From NCBI RefSeq assembly GCF_024448985.1, contig NZ_JAMOII010000002.1, positions 372,001 through 436,000 of the forward strand: a stretch of DNA of 64,000 nucleotides, in the 5' to 3' direction. Source of the stretch: Stutzerimonas stutzeri. Its GTDB lineage: Bacteria > Pseudomonadota > Gammaproteobacteria > Pseudomonadales > Pseudomonadaceae. This document shows positions 46,141-55,447 of this stretch, piece by piece. A program made the translations under genes and the position numbers. The stretch's first letter is position 1. Every line of letters starts with the position of its first letter. The notes below the pieces were generated by a model that had not been told where the DNA came from, searched no databases, and saw nothing but the letters and a program-made list of their open reading frames with translations.

Positions 46141-47709
46141 ATGCGCCCTGCCTTCCGCCTACACCCCAATGTCTGCCTGTTGCACGCGGTCTCGCTGCTG
46201 GCGCTTTTGTCCTTCCTTCAGTGGATGGAACTGCCGTTCTACCTAACAGCCCTTTCGATATTGCTGCTCAGCCTATGGCCCTGGTTAGGTCCGTGGCGCG
46301 TCCAAACGGATCCGCCTGGTTCGAGCGAGGCCAATGCCCAGAGCTCTGCTGCGCTGAGCAAAAGCCTTTCGCGGCACACTTGCCACAACGCCCTGTCGGC
46401 GGCTCAAGTGTCATTCAGTGCCGAGCAACTTGCGGCACGCCTGCAATCGCAGCTGGCGGCAATCAGCGAGATTGCCAAAGGCGCCGAGGCGATGACCGCG
46501 ACCGAGCAGGACAGCGCTACCCGCGCGCGTCACTCGCTGGAGGCCGCCGAAGCGGTGCGGCGCAGCAGCGACAACGGGCGAGCCGAACTGCAGCATGCGA
46601 TCGAACGCATGCAGCGGCTCAGCGCACAGACCGAAGCCAGTCGCGAACTGCTCGACGGACTTTCAGCGCGCACCGAAGAGATACGCCAGATCACCGATGT
46701 GATCCAATCCATTGCCAGCCAGACTAACCTGCTTGCGCTCAACGCGGCGATCGAGGCCGCGCGTGCCGGGGAGGCCGGTCGCGGCTTCGCGGTGGTCGCC
46801 GATGAGGTGCGCAACCTCGCCGGGCGCACCAGCAGCGCCACCGAAGCGGTCGGACGGATGGTGAGTGATATCCGCGAGCAGAGCGGGGCGGTGGTCAACC
46901 ATATCCAGAAACAGGCTAGCGAACTCGACGAAGCCGCCGAGCAGATTGCAGGCACCGGCGCCCAGCTCACCGGTATTGCCGATCTGGCTGGCAATGTCGA
47001 AACCCAGGTGGCGGAAATTGCTTCCGGTACCGCCACTAATCACGAGCGACTCGCGCAGCTTTTCGTGGCGCTGGACCAGCTGCGTGGTGACGTGCTGGAG
47101 AGCGAGACTCAAACCCGTCAGCTGGAGCAGTCCGCGGAGAAGCTTGTCGGCCAGGCGGAAACCGTCAGCGAGCAGCTCGCCGAAGTGCAGCTCGACGACT
47201 ACCACCAGGGCATCTTCGATCTGGCACGAGAAGGCGCGGCGGCTATCGGTGCGCGTTTCGAGGCGGATCTGCAAGCTGGGCGACTAACGGTCGATGATCT
47301 TTTCGATCGCAATTACAAAGCGCAGCCGGGGACCAATCCGATCCGCTACAGCACCCGTTTCGATCGCTATGCCGATGAAGTCCTGCCGGCGATTCAGGAG
47401 CCGTTGCTCGAGCGTGACGATGCGCTGATCTATGCCATCGCCACTACGCCGGACGGCTACGTGCCGACTCACAACCGCGCCTTCAGCCAGCCCCCGATCG
47501 GCGATCCCGAGGTCGACAAGGTCAAGAGTCGCAGTAAGCGGCTGTTCAATGACCGCACTGGCGGTCGCTGTGGCAGTCATCAACGCAAGGTGCTGTTGCA
47601 GACGTATAGCCGCGACACTGGCGAGCTGATGCATGACCTTTCGGTGCCGATCATGGTGGGCGATCGTCATTGGGGTGGTCTGCGGTTGGGCTATCGCCCC
47701 GAGCCTTAA
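46141..47709 (+). CDS. Methyl-accepting chemotaxis protein with C-terminal sensor domain
   Basis: A 522-residue chemoreceptor. Two membrane helices (about 10-27 and 33-50) are joined by only a few residues, so there is no periplasmic sensor. The signalling helices span about 100-345 with the standard tip [20 protein letters not shown] and [20 protein letters not shown]. After them, at about 355-522, is a globular region ([60 protein letters not shown]) that looks like a Cache/PAS-type sensor placed at the cytoplasmic C-terminus. The ATG at 46141 has AAGAGG six bases upstream. It is probably not part of an operon. Ligand unknown. Confidence 0.9.
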   Translation: MRPAFRLHPNVCLLHAVSLLALLSFLQWMELPFYLTALSILLLSLWPWLGPWRVQTDPPGSSEANAQSSAALSKSLSRHTCHNALSAAQVSFSAEQLAARLQSQLAAISEIAKGAEAMTATEQDSATRARHSLEAAEAVRRSSDNGRAELQHAIERMQRLSAQTEASRELLDGLSARTEEIRQITDVIQSIASQTNLLALNAAIEAARAGEAGRGFAVVADEVRNLAGRTSSATEAVGRMVSDIREQSGAVVNHIQKQASELDEAAEQIAGTGAQLTGIADLAGNVETQVAEIASGTATNHERLAQLFVALDQLRGDVLESETQTRQLEQSAEKLVGQAETVSEQLAEVQLDDYHQGIFDLAREGAAAIGARFEADLQAGRLTVDDLFDRNYKAQPGTNPIRYSTRFDRYADEVLPAIQEPLLERDDALIYAIATTPDGYVPTHNRAFSQPPIGDPEVDKVKSRSKRLFNDRTGGRCGSHQRKVLLQTYSRDTGELMHDLSVPIMVGDRHWGGLRLGYRPEP

Positions 47710-47827
47710 CGGGCAACGGCGTGTTGGCACAAGCGCCTTGACCTTTGGCACTCGTCCACCACGGGTTGCCGCCCCCGCATGTCGACAAGCTGGCTAAGCT
47801 TGCCGGACAACATCTGGAGCTCGCTCT

Positions 47828-48352
47828 ATGAAAACCTTGACCGACCACTTGGCACAGTACGCTGCCTACCACCGCGACCCGCGCAACCTGCTCAGCCATT
47901 TCATCGGCATTCCGATGATCGTGCTGGCCGTCGCGGTGTTGCTTTCGCGTCCCGGTATGGATGTTTCAGGACTATGGTTGAGTCCGGTTGCGCTGGTTGC
48001 CTTGGCCTCGGTGCTGTTCTATCTGCGGCTAGACTTGCGCTTCGGTGCACTCATGGGGGCGGTGTTGCTGTTCTGCGTCTGGGTCGGTGCGCAGCTGGCG
48101 CAGCAGACGACCGCCATCTGGCTGAGCGCGGGGGTTGGATTGTTCGTGGTGGGCTGGATCATCCAGTTCGTCGGGCATTACTACGAAGGACGCAAGCCCG
48201 CGTTCGTCGACGATCTCACCGGACTGATCATCGGGCCGCTGTTCGTCGCGGCTGAACTGGGGTTCATCCTCGGCTTGCGCGAGCCGTTGCGCCAGGCCAT
48301 CGAGGCGCGAGTCGGGCCGGTACGGCTGCGTCAGCGTCCGATCGATGCCTGA
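47828..48352 (+). CDS. Mpo1/DUF962-family membrane protein
   Basis: A 174-residue protein with four to five membrane helices of the Mpo1 (YGL010w) family, whose yeast member is an iron-dependent dioxygenase of 2-hydroxy fatty acids. Family features seen: HRDPRNLLSHFIGIPMIVLA at residues 15-34 and WIIQFVGHYYEGRKPAFVDD with the conserved histidines (His in HRDPRN, LSHF, VGHYYEG) likely to bind iron. It begins at 47828 after GAGCTCGCTCT, a weak ribosome site. It converges with the next gene 12 bp away. The activity is inferred from the family. Confidence 0.88.
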   Translation: MKTLTDHLAQYAAYHRDPRNLLSHFIGIPMIVLAVAVLLSRPGMDVSGLWLSPVALVALASVLFYLRLDLRFGALMGAVLLFCVWVGAQLAQQTTAIWLSAGVGLFVVGWIIQFVGHYYEGRKPAFVDDLTGLIIGPLFVAAELGFILGLREPLRQAIEARVGPVRLRQRPIDA

Positions 48353-48364
48353 CCTGGCGCGCTG

Positions 48365-49111
48365 TTAGGGAACGAGCGCCATCCACTGATCGCTGAGACC
48401 ACGGGCATGGCGGTCCACCATGATCGGCGCGAAAGGCCGACCCGACGCGGTATTGAAGCTGTTGTTACCGCTGTTCATGTCTTCGAGCGCCACCTTGAGG
48501 AAATCCCAGCGAGTCTTCAGCTTGGCGATGGCCGGATTCGATTGGCTGTCCAGGGCGGCGAGTTGCTCATCGATGGAGGGCACCAGATGTCGCTCGTCTT
48601 GCCCAAGGTAAGTGTCCGGTTGTTCGCGAGCCGTTTCGAAGGAGCCCACATAGGCGCGGCTCAGGTATTGAACGGTCAGGTATTCCACCTTGGCTGGCAG
48701 TTCGGCGCGGAAATCGGCGCCCTGCTGGCTGCGTACCTCGCTGAGGAAGTCGCGTAGCGCCTTGCTCATCTGCAGCGGCCAACCCCAGGGCATGTCGTCT
48801 TCTTCGTAACCGAAGCCAGCCCCTTCGCGGAGTGTGGCCTGCAAGGTCTGGTGCAGCTCGCGCAGCTCGGTACTGGCGGCTGGGAAGCTGTTCAGTGTGT
48901 CGGTTAGCGCCTTGAGGTCGCCTTCCATCCTTGCCAGATGGGCTTTTTGAAAGCCTTCGCCGCGGTAGAGCAGAAGACTGCTAACTGCACGGTTGGCATG
49001 GATCTGCATGCTTTCCAGAGCGGTGAAGGTTTGAGCCTGGGCGGAATTGAGCAGCGCTGGGAACCAGCTCGCCAGCACAATCACCATCAATATCCATTTA
49101 CGATGATGCAT
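48365..49111 (-). CDS. Exported protein of unknown function
   Basis: A 248-residue protein with a clear signal peptide (MHHRKWILMVIVLASWFPALL NSAQAQ, written with a break) and a mature part that is mostly helical, with repeated Leu/Ala heptads (ESMQIHANRAVSSLLLYRGE, LKALTDTLNSFPAASTELRE). The ATG at 49111 has AAGGAG six bases upstream; the open frame beyond it is spurious. No catalytic motif or known domain is recognised. It has no obvious partner genes; the PLD-like lipoprotein gene lies upstream on the same strand, 174 bp away. Confidence 0.78.
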   Translation of the reverse strand: MHHRKWILMVIVLASWFPALLNSAQAQTFTALESMQIHANRAVSSLLLYRGEGFQKAHLARMEGDLKALTDTLNSFPAASTELRELHQTLQATLREGAGFGYEEDDMPWGWPLQMSKALRDFLSEVRSQQGADFRAELPAKVEYLTVQYLSRAYVGSFETAREQPDTYLGQDERHLVPSIDEQLAALDSQSNPAIAKLKTRWDFLKVALEDMNSGNNSFNTASGRPFAPIMVDRHARGLSDQWMALVP

Positions 49112-49285
49112 GTCGCGCTCCTTTTTATTTTTATAGAAGCAGTGCCGTATCCGGCATCGGTGCGGCAGCCTAGCTGCCCGATGGCACCTTGGTACCATGG
49201 CGAGAAGCGAAAGCAAGCGAGGCGGCGGGTTCGCGGGTTAGATTGGCGGAAATACCTTGCAACCTATATGCCCCGCTAAGGTCGG

Positions 49286-50836
49286 TCAGAGCATCCGTTC
49301 CAGCCCGATCCACTGACTGAACCAGGCGTTGAAACGCCGCCAGGCGCCACCGGGCTCATCCAGGAGCACCTTGCGCCGGCCCTCGTCTTCAGCGATCCAA
49401 ACCAGCTGTTTTTCGCCGTCGAGCTCGACCAGCCGGACCTCGTAGCTCACCGCCGGCGAGGTGCCTTCAAGTGTAAGCCGTTGTACTTCCCCGGCCAGTT
49501 CGGTGCTTTCGATCAGGATGCCGACTTCGGTGTTCCAGAGAACCGAGCGCGGGTCGAAGTTAAACGAGCCGAGAAACACTTCCTGTCGGTCGAATACCGC
49601 GGCCTTGCTGTGCAGGCTGGATTCCGACTCGCCGCTCAGGTTATAGGACGCTTCCTGATCAGGCTGCCGACGCAGCTCGAACAAACGCACGCCAGCTTCG
49701 AGCAACTCGCGACGGTAGGGTGCGTAACCGCCATGCACGATCGGGACATCGGTCGCCTCCAGCGAGTTGGTGAGAATGCGGATGGCCACGCCGTTTTCGG
49801 CGTGGCGCGCGAGGTAGTCCACGCCGTCCTGGGTGGGGACGAAATAGGCGGAAATCAGCGTCATTTCGCGGGTGACGGCGTCCATGCTCGGCTGCAGCTG
49901 GGTGGTCAGCAGCAGGTGCGCGTCGGGAATGCCGTCGGCGGTGATCTTGTCCGGGTGGTCCCACATGGCTTCGCCGGGCGCCCAGATCATCCCCTGCAGC
50001 CACTGTGCCAGAGGCGGCCCGCCCAGATCTGCCATCAGCCGCTGGTAGCGCTGCGGGGTGCGCTGGCGCTCCGCTTGCAGGTACTCGACGATCTCCTGGC
50101 GCGCTTCGTCCAGCGCCGCGGCGCTAGGCGGACTGCGCAGGAAATGCTGGATGGGGACGCTGAGACCATGGTTCCAGTACTGATCGAAGCTGGTCGCCAG
50201 CTGCCGGGCCACCGGCCCAGCGCCAAGCAGATCGATGTCAGTGAAGTTCAGGCCTTTTTCAGCATCGAAATATTCGTCGCCAAGATTACGCCCGCCGACG
50301 ATGGCCAGGCTGTTGTCGGCCAGCATCAGCTTGTTATGCATGCGCCGATGCTGCAGTGAAAGATGCAGCAGGCGACCCACAGTGCGGGTAACGATGTTGC
50401 TGCGCCCGACATGCAGGGGATTGAAAACGCGGATGAGAATGTTCGGGTGGGCTGCCAGGGTTGCGATTTGATAGTCGCTGCCGTCGCTGGTTGTGTCATC
50501 GAGCAGCAACCGGACCCTGACGCCGCGATCGGCAGCCTTGAGCACTTCGTCGATCAATGCACGGGTGCTGAGGCCGTCGTGGACGATGTAGTACTGCACG
50601 TCCAGGCTCGTTTCGGCCGCACGGATCATTCTGACTCGAGCGGCGAAGGCTTCGGCGCTCGAAGACAGCAGGCGAAAGCCCGAATGTCCGGACGGCTGGT
50701 CGACGGTCAACGCTTCGATTCGTCGGGCCAGTTCCGTATCCTGGCTCGGCAGGGCGTGGCTCGTGGGTGCGGTAACCAGCTGTCCGGCGCAGCCTGCCAG
50801 CAACAGCATCGCCACGAACACCAGATGTTTGCGCAA
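49286..50836 (-). CDS. Phospholipase D-family lipoprotein (cardiolipin synthase-like)
   Basis: A 516-residue PLD superfamily protein. Signal peptide and lipobox LLLAGC with Cys16 put it on the periplasmic side of a membrane. Two HKD motifs are intact: RMHNKLMLADNSLAIVGGRN (His167, Lys169, Asp174) and SLHSKAAVFDRQEVFLGSFN (His409, Lys411, Asp416), so it should be active on phosphodiester bonds of lipids. It resembles the ClsC/YmdC style of phosphatidyltransferases rather than secreted toxins. Gene neighbours give no more specific hint. Confidence 0.9.
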   Translation of the reverse strand: MRKHLVFVAMLLLAGCAGQLVTAPTSHALPSQDTELARRIEALTVDQPSGHSGFRLLSSSAEAFAARVRMIRAAETSLDVQYYIVHDGLSTRALIDEVLKAADRGVRVRLLLDDTTSDGSDYQIATLAAHPNILIRVFNPLHVGRSNIVTRTVGRLLHLSLQHRRMHNKLMLADNSLAIVGGRNLGDEYFDAEKGLNFTDIDLLGAGPVARQLATSFDQYWNHGLSVPIQHFLRSPPSAAALDEARQEIVEYLQAERQRTPQRYQRLMADLGGPPLAQWLQGMIWAPGEAMWDHPDKITADGIPDAHLLLTTQLQPSMDAVTREMTLISAYFVPTQDGVDYLARHAENGVAIRILTNSLEATDVPIVHGGYAPYRRELLEAGVRLFELRRQPDQEASYNLSGESESSLHSKAAVFDRQEVFLGSFNFDPRSVLWNTEVGILIESTELAGEVQRLTLEGTSPAVSYEVRLVELDGEKQLVWIAEDEGRRKVLLDEPGGAWRRFNAWFSQWIGLERML

Positions 50837-50896
50837 GAAGCACCTTTTTCGTCGTTAGGGTTCCATGACAATTGGACGCCAGCGCAACGGCGAAAT

Positions 50897-52207
50897 TCAG
50901 AACTGGTCCTTGAGCCTGTACCAGAGCATGCCCAATGCCAGCAGCTGCGAGCGCAGCCGCTGGCCGCCGGGAAAGGTCGGATGCGGTACGCGGGCGAACA
51001 GATCGAAGCGGCCTTGGACCTGGCCGCTGATGGCTTCGGCCAGTAGTCGCCCGGCAAGGTGGGTGGCGTTCAGCCCGTGGCCGGCATAGGCCTGGGCGTA
51101 GTACACGTTGGGTTGATCGGGCAGGCGACCGATCTGCGGCAAACGATTGGCGCCGATGCCGATCATCCCGCCCCACTGAAAGTCGATACCGGTGCCGTGC
51201 AATTGCGGAAACACCTTGAGCATCTTCGGCTGCATGTAGGCGGCGATGTCTTTCGGGTCACGACCGGAATAGTGGCAGGCACCGCCGAACAGCAGGCGCC
51301 GATCGGCCGAGAGGCGAAAATAATCCAGCGCCACGCGCTGATCGCAGACCGCCATGTTCTGCGGTAACAGTTCATGGGCAAGCGCCTCGGGCAAAGGCTC
51401 GGTGGCGATGATGTAGCTGCCGGCTGGCAGTACTTTGCCCGCCAGGTCCGGATTCAATCCGCGAAGGTAAGCATTGCAGGCGAGCACCAGTTGTCCGGCG
51501 CGGACGCTGCCGTGCGCGGTATGCACGCGCACCTCCTTGCCGTAATCGATACGCGTGACCGTCGACTGTTCGAACAGGCGTACGCCCAGCGACTGCGCCG
51601 CGGCGGCTTCTCCCAGCGCCAGATTGAGCGGATGCAGGTGTCCAGAGCCCATATCCACCAGGCCGCCAACGTACTGATCGGAACCAATCACCTCGCGCAT
51701 GTCATCTTTCGCCATGCGGCGCAGCGGATGCGGATAGCCCAGGCGCATGAGGTCGGCGTAATCGGCGTCGAAGCCGTCGACATGTCGCGGTTTGGTCGCC
51801 AGATCGCAATAACCCCAGGTCAGATCGCAGTCGATGGCGTGGCGCTCGATACGCTGGCGGACGATATCGACCGCCTCGAAGCCCATGCGCTTGAGCGCGT
51901 CGACACCTTCAGCGCCGATGATCGGCTGGAACTGCTCGACGTCGTGCCCAACGCCGCGAATCAGTTGGCCACCGTTGCGTCCGCTGGCGCCCCAGCCGAT
52001 ACGGTGGGCCTCCAGCAACACCACTGACAGGCCGCGCTCGGCCAGTTCGATGGCTGTATTGAGGCCACTGAAACCGCCGCCTACGATGCAGACGTCAGCA
52101 GTCTGTTCACCTTCCAGGGGTGACAGAGCGAGCGGTTGGTTGACGCTGGCTGCGTAATAGGAGGCTGCGTGATTTTCGCTGTGAATGGCCGCTTGGCGGG
52201 TGTGCAT
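50897..52207 (-). CDS. pauB: FAD-dependent amine oxidase, PauB/PuuB type
   Basis: A 436-residue flavin oxidase of the DAO family. Near residue 38 is DVCIVGGGFSGLNTAIELAE with the FAD motif, then LEAHRIGWGASGRNGGQLIR typical of the gamma-glutamylpolyamine oxidases, and a C-terminal AYAGHGLNATHLAGRLLAEA. In P. aeruginosa the pauB4 gene lies in the same position next to dadR. It would oxidise glutamylated putrescine or cadaverine. Specificity is inferred from synteny and family; glycine/sarcosine oxidases are the main alternative. Confidence 0.85.
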   Translation of the reverse strand: MHTRQAAIHSENHAASYYAASVNQPLALSPLEGEQTADVCIVGGGFSGLNTAIELAERGLSVVLLEAHRIGWGASGRNGGQLIRGVGHDVEQFQPIIGAEGVDALKRMGFEAVDIVRQRIERHAIDCDLTWGYCDLATKPRHVDGFDADYADLMRLGYPHPLRRMAKDDMREVIGSDQYVGGLVDMGSGHLHPLNLALGEAAAAQSLGVRLFEQSTVTRIDYGKEVRVHTAHGSVRAGQLVLACNAYLRGLNPDLAGKVLPAGSYIIATEPLPEALAHELLPQNMAVCDQRVALDYFRLSADRRLLFGGACHYSGRDPKDIAAYMQPKMLKVFPQLHGTGIDFQWGGMIGIGANRLPQIGRLPDQPNVYYAQAYAGHGLNATHLAGRLLAEAISGQVQGRFDLFARVPHPTFPGGQRLRSQLLALGMLWYRLKDQF

Positions 52208-52265
52208 GAACGAACCTTGAGTGGATGGCTTGCTTCAAGGGTAGACCGGGGGCGGGTTGGGGAGC

Positions 52266-52360
52266 AAAAAAGCAGCTTGAAGCTTGAAGCTTGAAGAAAA
52301 AGCCACATTCACTTGGCTTCCAGCTTCCAGCTTCCAGCTTCCAGCTTCCAGCTTCCAGCT
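52266..52360 (-). terminator. Repeat-built intrinsic terminator after dadR (6 x TGGAAGC)
   Basis: On the plus strand, six perfect copies of GCTTCCA (52316-52357) end inside the dadR stop codon, and three copies of GCTTGAA lie at 52275-52295. On the minus strand this reads TGGAAGC repeats, a loop of about 20 bases, then TTCAAGC repeats, TGC and six T (aaaaaa at 52266-52271). GAAGC in one arm pairs with GCTTC in the other, giving a stem and U-tract. Register can slip, so several alternative stems are possible. Confidence 0.7.
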
Positions 52361-52847
52361 ATTCCGGCACTGGCAATTCGAGCGACTCCTTTACTTCTTC
52401 CATGACGATGTAGCTCTTGGATTCGCGCACATGCGGCAGCTTGAGCAGGATGTCGCCGAGCAATTTACGGTACGAGGCCATCTCTGAAATGCGCGCCTTG
52501 ATCAGGTAATCGAAGTCGCCTGACACCAGATGGCACTCCAAGACGTGCGGCAGCTTCAGCACAGCACGGCGGAACTCTTCAAAGATATCGCCGGATTTGT
52601 AAGCCAGGCTGATCTCGACGAACACCAGCAGCCCGCCCTTGAGGTGCTGCGGGTTCAGCCGCGCGGTGTAGCCCATGATGATGCCTTCGCGCTCCAGCCG
52701 GCGCACCCGCTCGGTGCAGGGCGTGGTGGACAGGCCGATGCGTTCGCCCAGTTCTGTAAACGGCATACGGCCCTCTGCCTGAAGCAGGCGAAGGATTTGG
52801 CGGTCGATCTTGTCCAGCTCACGGCGGGTCTGATGCTTGGTTCGCAT
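52359..52847 (-). CDS. dadR: Lrp/AsnC-family regulator DadR
   Basis: A 162-residue Lrp-type regulator with an N-terminal helix-turn-helix (LDKIDRQILRLLQAEGRMPF and LSTTPCTERVRRLEREGIIM) and a C-terminal RAM effector domain (LVFVEISLAYKSGDIFEEFR, HLVSGDFDYLIKARISEMAS). It is divergent from dadA. In P. aeruginosa DadR activates dadAX in response to L-alanine and other amino acids. Its stop codon TAG is the junction with the 7-bp repeats, so the array abuts the coding end. Confidence 0.93.
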   Translation of the reverse strand: MRTKHQTRRELDKIDRQILRLLQAEGRMPFTELGERIGLSTTPCTERVRRLEREGIIMGYTARLNPQHLKGGLLVFVEISLAYKSGDIFEEFRRAVLKLPHVLECHLVSGDFDYLIKARISEMASYRKLLGDILLKLPHVRESKSYIVMEEVKESLELPVPE

Positions 52848-52937
52848 AGGTTTATCGACTCCAAGAAATGCGTTTTCGACGTGAATAAAACACGAAGATA
52901 GCCGTTTATATAGAGAAAACCACTAGTCAGCGCTTTC

Positions 52938-52943
52938 TATACT
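52938..52943 (+). promoter_or_regulatory. Candidate -10 element (TATACT) for dadA
   Basis: TATACT, five of six matches to TATAAT, 53 bp before the dadA start. The -35 region 16-18 bp upstream (GAAAAC area) is poor, which fits an activator-dependent promoter driven by DadR. Confidence 0.4.
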
Positions 52944-52996
52944 CCGCACTAACAGTGACTGAAAAACCCCGGTCAGCGAGCGGGTGGGAGGCGGCG

Positions 52997-54295
52997 ATGC
53001 GTGTTCTGGTGATGGGTGGCGGAGTGATCGGCACGACCAGTGCCTTTTATCTGGCTCGTGCCGGCTTCGAAGTGGTGGTCGTCGACCGTCAACCAGCCGT
53101 GGCGATGGAAACCAGCTTTGCCAACGCCGGGCAGGTGTCGCCCGGTTACGCCTCGCCCTGGGCTGCGCCCGGCGTGCCGCTCAAGGCCATCAAATGGCTG
53201 TTGCAACGGCACGCGCCGCTGGCGATCAAGCTCACCGGAAACGTCCAGCAATACCTGTGGATGGCACAGATGCTGCGCAACTGCACGGCGGCGCGCTATG
53301 CGGTGAACAAGGAGCGAATGGTGCGGCTGTCCGAATACAGCCGTGATTGCCTCGACGAGCTACGTGCCGAAACCGGTATCGACTACGAAGGTCGGCAATG
53401 CGGCACGACTCAGCTGTTCCGCACCCAGGCGCAGCTGGACGCCGCAGCCAAGGACATCGCCGTGCTGGAAGCCTCGGGCGTGCCTTACGAGTTGCTCGAC
53501 CGCGCCGGCATCGCCCGTGCCGAGCCGGCACTGGCGAAGGTGGCGGACAAGCTCAGCGGCGCGTTGCGTCTGCCCAACGACCAGACCGGCGACTGTCAGC
53601 TGTTTACCACCAAGCTGGCCGAGATGGCACGTGAGCTGGGTGTGGAGTTCCGCTTCAACCAGGACATTCAGCGCCTGGAATATTCTGGTGATCGCCTCGA
53701 TGGCGTGTGGATCGACGGCAAGCTGGAAACCGCCGATCGCTATGTGCTGGCCCTGGGCAGCTACAGCTCCCAGATGCTCAAGCCGCTGGGCATCCGCGCC
53801 CCGGTTTATCCGCTCAAGGGTTACTCGCTTACCGTGCCGATCAGCGACCCGGCCATGGCGCCGGTATCCACGGTGCTGGATGAAACCTACAAGGTCGCCA
53901 TCACTCGCTTCGATCAGCGCATCCGTGTGGGTGGGATGGCTGAGATTGCCGGTCACGACCTGTCGCTCAATCCGCGCCGGCGCGAAACCCTGGAAATGGT
54001 CGTCGGCGATCTGTTTCCGCTGGGTGGCGATCCGAGCGGCGCGGAACTCTGGACCGGACTGCGCCCGGCGACTCCCGACGGCACCCCGATTGTCGGTGCC
54101 ACCGCCTATCGCAACCTGTATCTCAATACCGGCCACGGCACCCTGGGCTGGACCATGGCCTGCGGGTCTGGCCGCCTGCTGGCCGATCTGCTGGCGAATA
54201 AACGCACCCAGATCAGCACCGATGGCCTGGATGTTTCCCGTTACGGCACGACCAAGGAGCCGCACAAGCATGCCCATACAGCGCCTGCACACTGA
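52997..54295 (+). CDS. dadA: D-amino acid dehydrogenase small subunit DadA
   Basis: A 432-residue FAD dehydrogenase that oxidises D-alanine and other D-amino acids to keto acids, feeding electrons to the respiratory chain. Its start [20 protein letters not shown] is the FAD motif, and [40 protein letters not shown] and [20 protein letters not shown] are family signatures. The frame is open to 52955, but the ATG at 52997 matches the known P. aeruginosa length of 432. Its 3' end overlaps a RidA gene by 26 bases in another frame. Confidence 0.96.
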   Translation: MRVLVMGGGVIGTTSAFYLARAGFEVVVVDRQPAVAMETSFANAGQVSPGYASPWAAPGVPLKAIKWLLQRHAPLAIKLTGNVQQYLWMAQMLRNCTAARYAVNKERMVRLSEYSRDCLDELRAETGIDYEGRQCGTTQLFRTQAQLDAAAKDIAVLEASGVPYELLDRAGIARAEPALAKVADKLSGALRLPNDQTGDCQLFTTKLAEMARELGVEFRFNQDIQRLEYSGDRLDGVWIDGKLETADRYVLALGSYSSQMLKPLGIRAPVYPLKGYSLTVPISDPAMAPVSTVLDETYKVAITRFDQRIRVGGMAEIAGHDLSLNPRRRETLEMVVGDLFPLGGDPSGAELWTGLRPATPDGTPIVGATAYRNLYLNTGHGTLGWTMACGSGRLLADLLANKRTQISTDGLDVSRYGTTKEPHKHAHTAPAH

Positions 54296-54626
54296 CGCTC
54301 GCATGAGCCAGATCGTCATTCACGGCAACACCGTCTATCTGGCCGGTCAGGTGGGTGAAGACATGAGTGCCGGTGTCGAGCAGCAGACGCGCGAAACCCT
54401 CGATAACGTCGAGCGGCTGCTGCGTCAGGCCGGCACGGACAAGCAGCACATTCTGTCGGTGACCATCTACCTCAAGGACATCGAGGCGGATTTCGCCGGC
54501 ATGAATGCGATCTGGGATCAGTGGTTGCCCGACGGCGTCGCGCCAGCACGGGCCACCGTCGAAGCCAAACTGTGCGAGCCGGAAATTCTCGTCGAACTGT
54601 CGGTCGTTGCGGCGCTGCCGGAGTGA
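54270..54626 (+). CDS. RidA-family deaminase in the dad operon
   Basis: A 118-residue RidA-like protein ([80 protein letters not shown]). It begins within the last 26 bases of dadA, in the +1 frame relative to it, with AAGGAG eleven bases upstream. In P. aeruginosa a RidA gene lies between dadA and dadX; here it is the last gene of the operon. It presumably removes imine products of DadA (2-iminopropionate). The terminal part of the frame is otherwise open far upstream inside dadA, which is an artefact. Confidence 0.92.
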   Translation: MPIQRLHTDARMSQIVIHGNTVYLAGQVGEDMSAGVEQQTRETLDNVERLLRQAGTDKQHILSVTIYLKDIEADFAGMNAIWDQWLPDGVAPARATVEAKLCEPEILVELSVVAALPE

Positions 54627-54737
54627 ATCCCGTCCGTTGCCGTCAGTCACTTCATTTCGGCCTGACGTGTTGTAAATACTGAACGCCCTCGCCATCATAG
54701 CGGCACTGTATTTCGCGCTTGATTGAGGGCTCCCGTA

Positions 54738-55286
54738 TTGGACGTCGGCGTTCGACTGCAAACCATCCGCAAACTCAAGGGCTTGTCCCAGCGCGAACTC
54801 GCCAAACGTGCAGGCGTTACCAACAGCACGATTTCCATGATCGAAAAGAACAGCGTCAGCCCGTCCATCAGCTCGCTGAAAAAGGTGCTGAGCGGCATTC
54901 CCATGTCGCTGGTCGAGTTCTTCTCCCCCGATTTCGAGCAGGACGGTGACACCCAGGTGGTCTACAAGGCGGGTGAGCTGATCGATATTTCCGACGGTGC
55001 GGTGAGCATGAAGCTCGTCGGCAAGGCGCATCCGGGGCGGGCCATCGCGTTTCTCGCCGAAACCTATCCGCCCGGCTCCGATACCGGTACCGACATGCTG
55101 GCGCACCAGGGCGAAGAGGCCGGCATGTTGGTTGAGGGGCGCCTGGAACTGACGGTGAGCGGGCAGACCTATCTGCTCGAAACCGGCGATAGTTACTACT
55201 TCGAAAGCAGCAAACCGCATCGTTTCCGCAACCCGTTCGATACGCCTGCCAAGCTGATCAGCGCGACAACGCCAGCGAATTTCTAA
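54738..55286 (+). CDS. pauR: Cupin-domain XRE-family regulator PauR
   Basis: A 182-residue regulator: N-terminal helix-turn-helix (VGVRLQTIRKLKGLSQRELA, NSTISMIEKNSVSPSISSLK) and a C-terminal cupin domain (LVEGRLELTVSGQTYLLETG, DSYYFESSKPHRFRNP). It is the PauR type, which represses polyamine catabolic genes in P. aeruginosa and responds to polyamines or their gamma-glutamyl forms. The start is a TTG at 54738 after GAGGG; another TTG at 54723 is in frame but poorly placed. PauR is usually the neighbour of dadX; here the RidA gene precedes it. Confidence 0.87.
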   Translation: MDVGVRLQTIRKLKGLSQRELAKRAGVTNSTISMIEKNSVSPSISSLKKVLSGIPMSLVEFFSPDFEQDGDTQVVYKAGELIDISDGAVSMKLVGKAHPGRAIAFLAETYPPGSDTGTDMLAHQGEEAGMLVEGRLELTVSGQTYLLETGDSYYFESSKPHRFRNPFDTPAKLISATTPANF

Positions 55287-55447
55287 GCCTGCCCGACGGC
55301 ATCGTGAAAGGCATTGGCGGTGCGACACGGCGTCGCTGGGCAGGCCTGCACGACATGGGTTGTTTCGGCAAGCATGGCTTGCCGCTATACTAGCCGCCGC
55401 CCGCGTAACCGTGGCCGCGGGCGTGTCTAGCCACATGAGGGTGTAAG

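Noticed and set aside
53343-54626. A 427-codon frame that could be read as a fusion ending in RidA
   Set aside because: Only its last 118 codons are RidA, starting at 54270 with its own AAGGAG. The earlier part is an out-of-frame shadow of dadA.
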